64,000 nucleotides of DNA. It comes from Phialocephala subalpina (Eukaryota > Ascomycota > Leotiomycetes > Helotiales > Mollisiaceae). The notes below the pieces were generated by a model. The model ran no database searches and had not been told where the DNA came from. It saw only the letters and a program-made list of their open reading frames with translations. Shown here piece by piece: positions 59,100 to 64,000 of the stretch (positions within the stretch are counted from its first letter, which is position 1; every line of letters starts with the position of its first letter). The stretch lies in the NCBI GenBank assembly GCA_900073065.1, contig FJOG01000002.1:1768243-1832242 (forward strand). The letters run 5' to 3'. Position numbers and translations under genes: made by a program.

Positions 59100-62000
59100 A
59101 TGGAACGGAGTGGGATGAGATGATGATTGCCTTTTGCATTGGAGACCTTTTGAGCATCTGTTTGATCCCAGGCAGATCACGGCGTACAAACTTGTTGCTT
59201 AGGAACTTTACAATAGATACTCTAATTGTTCACGGTGTTACACGCATCTAGATGTACAGTATCACTTTCTCCAACCCCTTTTCTTTCTCGCTTCCTATGT
59301 GCGTCATGCAAGCTCCAGGTACAGACACGACAGACAGTATCACGTGTGCCGGCCCCTCCCGCTCCCTTTTCAACCTAACCAAAAATAGATATACCAACTC
59401 ACCTCACTCCGGACGTCCGTACGTACAACAAGACAACAATGCGCTGGAACTCAATCGTCTGACGAGAGCTCTGACAAAACTTGAACTCCGCGGTCTGTCC
59501 GAGGTATCTCGGACTCTTGCTCCGTCGTATCGTTGTTCTAAAGTATCTCGGTGAGTTCACGAGGTGAGATGAGGTGGTGGATGGTGGTAGGGAGTTTGGG
59601 AAAAGGGTCCGGCGGCACAATGCCGTTGATTTTGTGAGACCTTATGAGATAGGCAGATTGGATTACTTCAGCCTTATTTGGGGGCTGAAGTTATACGTAC
59701 CGAGGTAAGATGCATCTATTCACATTGCGCAAGATGAGGATGTGGAGGTGGTCCCGAGGATTGATTGGTTGAAAAGGTAGATCCGAGATGCATGAGATGA
59801 GGAACAGGATTCATTCCTGTGAATGATGAGATGCGGCACATACAAGGTAGATCAGAACTGCTTTCATCCTTCGTCTCATCTAGAACTTCATCTAATGATC
59901 AAAAAGATGCGACGAGACGCCGAGCTAATGTGATTCGGCGGGTTCTAGCACAATTGGTACTGTTGTGGCTTGTATTCCTGTATGCTGCGAGTTCCCCCTA
60001 TCGCAACGCTTCTTTCGCGTATCTCATCCCACCTTGCTCACTCTCGTTTCGCTTTCTTCCCAGGCCCCCAAAGAACGGGAAGTAAAAAAGTGTCCGTCAG
60101 TCGGTCGCCGATGGATTGTGGCTGAGTTCATACGTGATCTTGGTGTAGTACGTGAGGTAATCTTTGGGGTCTGAGAATAAGCGACTTAGATGTACTCTCC
60201 TTTTCTGACAATATTAGAAGTTCGCTTAGTTGTTGGTCGTGAGTGAATGGAAAGCGGGATGGTTTGGGTTGGATTAAAGCTTGAGAAATTTCACTCTGCG
60301 GCTCGAGTTAACTCGCGGGGTTAGGCCAAGCCATGTCTATCTAATAGTAGGAGTTTCAAGAACAATCAGTACTCTTGATGGCTCCCATTTCGACCTCAAT
60401 TGTTGAATGTTTTGATGGAACATCGAAATTGGAGAATTGGGAAATCCGCGTTCCATCAACTACTGGAGCAAACTCAGGAAGAGCAAAGCAGGTACTCAAA
60501 TGGAGTTCAATCGCCGCTTTGCCACTCCTCGTCATGATTCTTCTGTCTCTTCACATCCAGACCTTTCAAAGCAAAGTCGGTTCTGGCAAAGTCTCCTTTT
60601 TCACCTTGCCTCGCCTCGACCTGGATAGCTTGAAGTCTGCGAAGAAAGGCATGCACCCACTGCCTCGACTTTTGACGGTTTGATCCTACAGTGTAAGCCA
60701 AAGATGGCAATTGAGAAGTCCCAGCCGTGCACTTGCTTCTGGAACGGCCGTTCTCCTCCTGCTTCCCATGCTCATTCTATCCTCAACCCAGACTCATTCC
60801 TTCACTATTTCCACTACAGCTTGTGGTCTGGAGTCAACACTCGATCTTACGCTTCGTCCTAAGCAAGAGATGAAATTCAAGAAGAACATGTGGAAGAAGG
60901 TGTTGCGGGCCTCCTTTGTATCGAGAATTACAGCTGTTCGAGGAAGATATAGAAGCGGGGTAATTCAGCAGTAACTTCGGTGCGGACTTGGAACCGTTTT
61001 ATCTCCGTCTAGAATGCAAAAGGGAAGAGATGGGCCCTGGTCAAACATAGAATGATTCAACAAGCAAAAGAATGGGATCGAGGTTACTGAACGGTTAGTG
61101 TTCAAAATACGCAAACAAGATAGAAAACGAGCTCTAAACACGAAGCAAAAAGTACAAAAGTGGACAACAAGTATCGTCTTAGCATCCATCGAAGAAGAAA
61201 AGACAATAGTAGCAACCCAACCCTTCTAGATTAAGAATTTCCCATCCCATGCTGCACCTTCCTCGGCCCAACATCGCATATATCAAGCGAAGTCGGTGGG
61301 GCCACAAAAACTCTTCCAAAAATTTCCCTCCTTCCCATACTGCTTCATGGTCTTATATACTTAAATAGTCATAATCCCGTCATCCAATCACAAGGCCGGA
61401 TGGTGTGTAAGTAACTATTTCATCACCTCGTCCAGTCTCGTAACTAACAAACAACAGAGTTGGTTATCACGTGTCCTTAACATCTAATATACGGACAAGG
61501 TCCTGAGTTGTAAGTTGATCTTGACTCTGATACAAATAACGAAAACTAATCTGAAAATTAGCGAGCCTCAGTCTGGTCAGATTACTTTTTGCTTTTTCCT
61601 TCCTTGAGTTGAGGTTTGGTGGGGAAGTAGCGACGAGCTTGACTTGAGCACTTGCTATTGTCAACTTTTCTTTTCGTCCTTTACTTCCGCCGATTAATGG
61701 ACCGTAGAAGGAATACCTTTGATAATCCTGCCATAGTCGCCGTCCTCCGAATGCATACTCTAAGCGAGATAGTCAAGACTTGGCAACGAATAGTGTGATG
61801 GAAAGCCACTCGCCCACACTAACTTGCATGAACTTCAGGTGTGGACACGGAGAAGACAACACGAATGCATAGGACGTCGAAACATCCATCCTCGAACGCT
61901 GAATCATTTGTAGACTTTTCAGTAGACCAATGTCACAAGGAGGCTGTGTATTTTCAAATAATCTTTCCATACTAGCACATCTGTATCTACATTGAAAGAT

Positions 62001-62379
62001 CACAATAGACAACCATGGTCTAGCTCAAGAGAGTCAACCAACCCCCCTCAGCACAAGCACAATGATATCTGATGAAGCCCGATGAAAACGATAAACAAGC
62101 AAGACGCCGGTGTAAATGCAGCCCAAAATGCCCGCTCCTGCCCCAATGTACGCAAGCCAGGCTGGAAATGCGTTCAAGTGCTTGGTATAGTCGCAAAGCA
62201 AACAAGAAGTGAAAAGCAAACCGCATGGCCAATGAGCCGATGCAAAGCACAACTATCTCCCGAGACGCCGTTATTATGATGTATGATGGGTCTCGTAACA
62301 CATTTGACTGCATTGTACCACTTCAGTGAGAGTGGTATCGGGTATCTGGCGCCGGTGGAAGCCGTTCAACATGATCTCT
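59100..62379. other. Intergenic region, 3.3 kb
   Basis: No gene I can support. The longest plus frame, 60375-60683, has a hydrophobic patch (IAALPLLVMILLSLHIQTF) but no homology I recognise, and a second frame overlaps it. Others are short. The right 300 bp are the 3' end of Dbf4. This could hold a non-coding RNA or a decayed element. Confidence 0.4.
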
Positions 62380-64000
62380 TCAATACTCATCCCGGGAATC
62401 GCGAAGGGGTCGTGCAAGTTGATTCAATAATGCGTCAAGTTCTTTCCAGTTCTCAACCTTCTCGGCAAACTTGCGGTGCTTCCGAGAAAGAACATGCTGT
62501 TACTCGAGTCAGTGACATTCTTGTGCAACATTGAAATAGCACATACCTCTTCAAAATCCTCAAACTTATCCTGGCAGTTCTCACAATATCCTGGCTTGGG
62601 ATCTCTCTTCTCAAGTTTTCTCTGCTTGACTGCTTGGACCTTTCGGGCAGTCTCAACTTTCCTCGCGTTCTCTTCTGCTTCAGATGGGTCGACGTCTTCC
62701 TCAATAAGCCCGAGTCTCCCTTGTCTCTTTACTACTCGCGGCGGCGCAGAGTCTTCTCTAGTAGTAGCACTGATATCGGTCATACGATGGGAGCTTGCCA
62801 GTCCATGTGAGCCTGGGCCTCCACTGTTCTTCTCCAAGACCTTTCTCTGCAGACCGTGGACCTCTTTGCTGGTTCCCACCTTAGCTCCTGGCTGCGCTGC
62901 CGTAGAAGAGATCATCTGAGAGCGGATTGCAGACGTGATGTTAGATGGTTGAAGTCCTGACGCTACTGGCTCTCCTCCAAACAAACGACCAGTGCCGGCC
63001 CGGCTGACAAAAGCATTTTGGTTCCCCCGAGACGAAGGCTCAGGATCCGCCTTTAGCGCGAATGAGCTTTTGTTCGGGGCGAAAGGATTGGCCTGCTTGC
63101 TCGACACGCTAACATTTCGATTCGAGCCATCTTCCATCTGCGCTAGAGGCCGTTTTCCAGTCACAGCTCTTGGAGGTTGCATCTTCGTTGCCTCGAATGC
63201 GGCGGCGGCACGAGTCCTGGGGACCATAGCTTTCTCTTTCTCCTGCTGCTTTTGAAGTCTGATCATCTCCTTTTCCTTTTCCGCTTCCCGGCGGCTGTAA
63301 TCAACCTCTTCGATGAAAGGACATTTCCCACCAGATACACTGCGGAATTGTGGCCAATCTCCATCTTCCTTGTTGGCAACCTTAGAATACTCACGGACCA
63401 TGATTGGTCTTTGCTTCTCATCGATGTCGTGAATATAGATGAATGGCCCCTTGAACTGACTAATGTCTTTCGTAGCTACTGTCAAGTCACGGTCGGATGG
63501 TCCATTGATCCTCTCATTGCGAAGGAGCTGGGATAGGTCGACTGACTGGCCAGTACGGTGTTTCGTCGCGGGTGCTGCATTGCTTCTCGTATTGTGTCCG
63601 TGGGCTGATTGATTGTCTGCTTCCGACTCAAACATAACTTTCATTATTCGTTGCAACTTCTCCAACGCCCATATCTTCATATTCAACTCTCGAGCTTTGT
63701 ACAACACATCCGCATTGCGGCCTTGCTGTCTACGGACCTCTGCATCTTGTGTGTGGGATGCTAACCTCCTACTGCCTGGGGCTTCGAACGTGAACTTCGC
63801 CTTGGTTCCAAATTCGGAGTTGAGGTTGGCTGATTCAGATGACCTATCTAGTAGAGATGGATTGATCGTTTGAGGTTGACTATTTTGTGATTGGGAGTCG
63901 TTGGTTGAGGAGGTTACTACTTCAGCTGGGACAGCTTGGTGCTCGGGAGGGATATTTCGTGTTGTGACAACGTGGGTGACTTCGTTTGAGAAGAACTTCT
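62380..64000 (-). CDS. Dbf4, regulatory subunit of Cdc7 kinase (5' end beyond window)
   Basis: Activator of Cdc7 kinase at replication origins. Partial: the minus-strand frame enters at 64000 and ends at 62380, so the start is missing. Exons are 64000-62547 and 62496-62380, in frame. At the edge FSNEVTHVVTTRNIPP matches the N-terminal BRCT-like (motif N) region. IYIHDIDEKQRPIMVREYSK and GKCPFIEE form motif M, which binds Cdc7. The C-terminal DBF-type zinc finger reads CENCQDKFEDFEE then, after the intron, HVLSRKH: C-x2-C-x9-H-x5-H, with the intron splitting the finger just before the first histidine. The middle is low-complexity. The tail is short (SRDEY). Confidence 0.92.

Noticed and set aside
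60375..60974. Possible small membrane protein
   Set aside because: Only one hydrophobic patch, competing overlapping frames and no splice or family support.

Overview
This window comes from a filamentous ascomycete (Pezizomycotina). The genes have short introns, mostly 45 to 120 bp, with GT..AG ends and CTAAC or CTGAC branch points. The two ATP-citrate lyase subunits lie head to head, and a Zn2Cys6 regulator and a hexose transporter are present. Protein wording suggests Leotiomycetes, but that is an impression, not a test. There is no CRISPR array, phage, rRNA or convincing tRNA. Gene models were spliced by hand by matching exon phases and family alignments; most long open frames on the opposite strand are shadows.

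Layout, left to right. 0.7-1.7 kb: O6-alkylguanine-DNA alkyltransferase with an N-terminal extension (+). 2.8-4.7 kb: Zn2Cys6 transcription factor (-). 5.5-6 kb: mitochondrial ribosomal protein bL33m (+). 6.5-12.4 kb: 1855-residue coiled-coil protein with an SQ/TQ-rich N-terminus (-). 14.2-14.9 kb: single-pass membrane protein (+). 15-17 kb: ENP2/NOL10 (-). 17.5-22.2 kb: Mediator subunit 13 (+). 23.2-25.2 kb: hexose transporter (+). 27.3-28.5 kb: aquaglyceroporin (+). 29-31.8 kb: PRMT5 (+). 32-32.5 kb: SmF (-). 32.9-33.6 kb: CZIB/DUF866 protein (-). 33.8-36.4 kb: PPR-like protein (+). 36.9-38.6 kb: queuosine salvage enzyme QNG1 (-). 39.4-41.8 kb: SUMO E1 subunit UBA2 (+), disrupted. 41.9-43 kb: mitochondrial 3-oxoacyl-ACP reductase (-). 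44.1-45.5 kb: PAP2 / inositol-phosphorylceramide-synthase-like (+). 46.1-46.8 kb: elongin C (+). 47.8-48.3 and 49.1-49.7 kb: two secreted proteins (+), the second frameshifted. 50.3-52.3 kb: amidase (+). 52.7-53.4 kb: DNA polymerase delta subunit 4 (+). 53.9-56 and 57.1-59.1 kb: ATP-citrate lyase subunits 1 (-) and 2 (+). 62.4 kb to the edge: Dbf4 (-), partial.

Most genes are housekeeping: replication and repair (Dbf4, POLD4, MGMT), transcription (MED13, elongin C), splicing (SmF, PRMT5), ribosome biogenesis and mitochondrial translation (ENP2, bL33m), SUMO, tRNA queuosine and lipid precursor supply (ACL, OAR1). They look like independent genes, not a biosynthetic cluster. I did not find a clear new system. 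The strongest anomaly is in UBA2: a perfect 250-bp tandem duplication that breaks the frame sits exactly where about 65-70 residues expected from the family are absent. It is either an assembly error or a real and interesting gene disruption.
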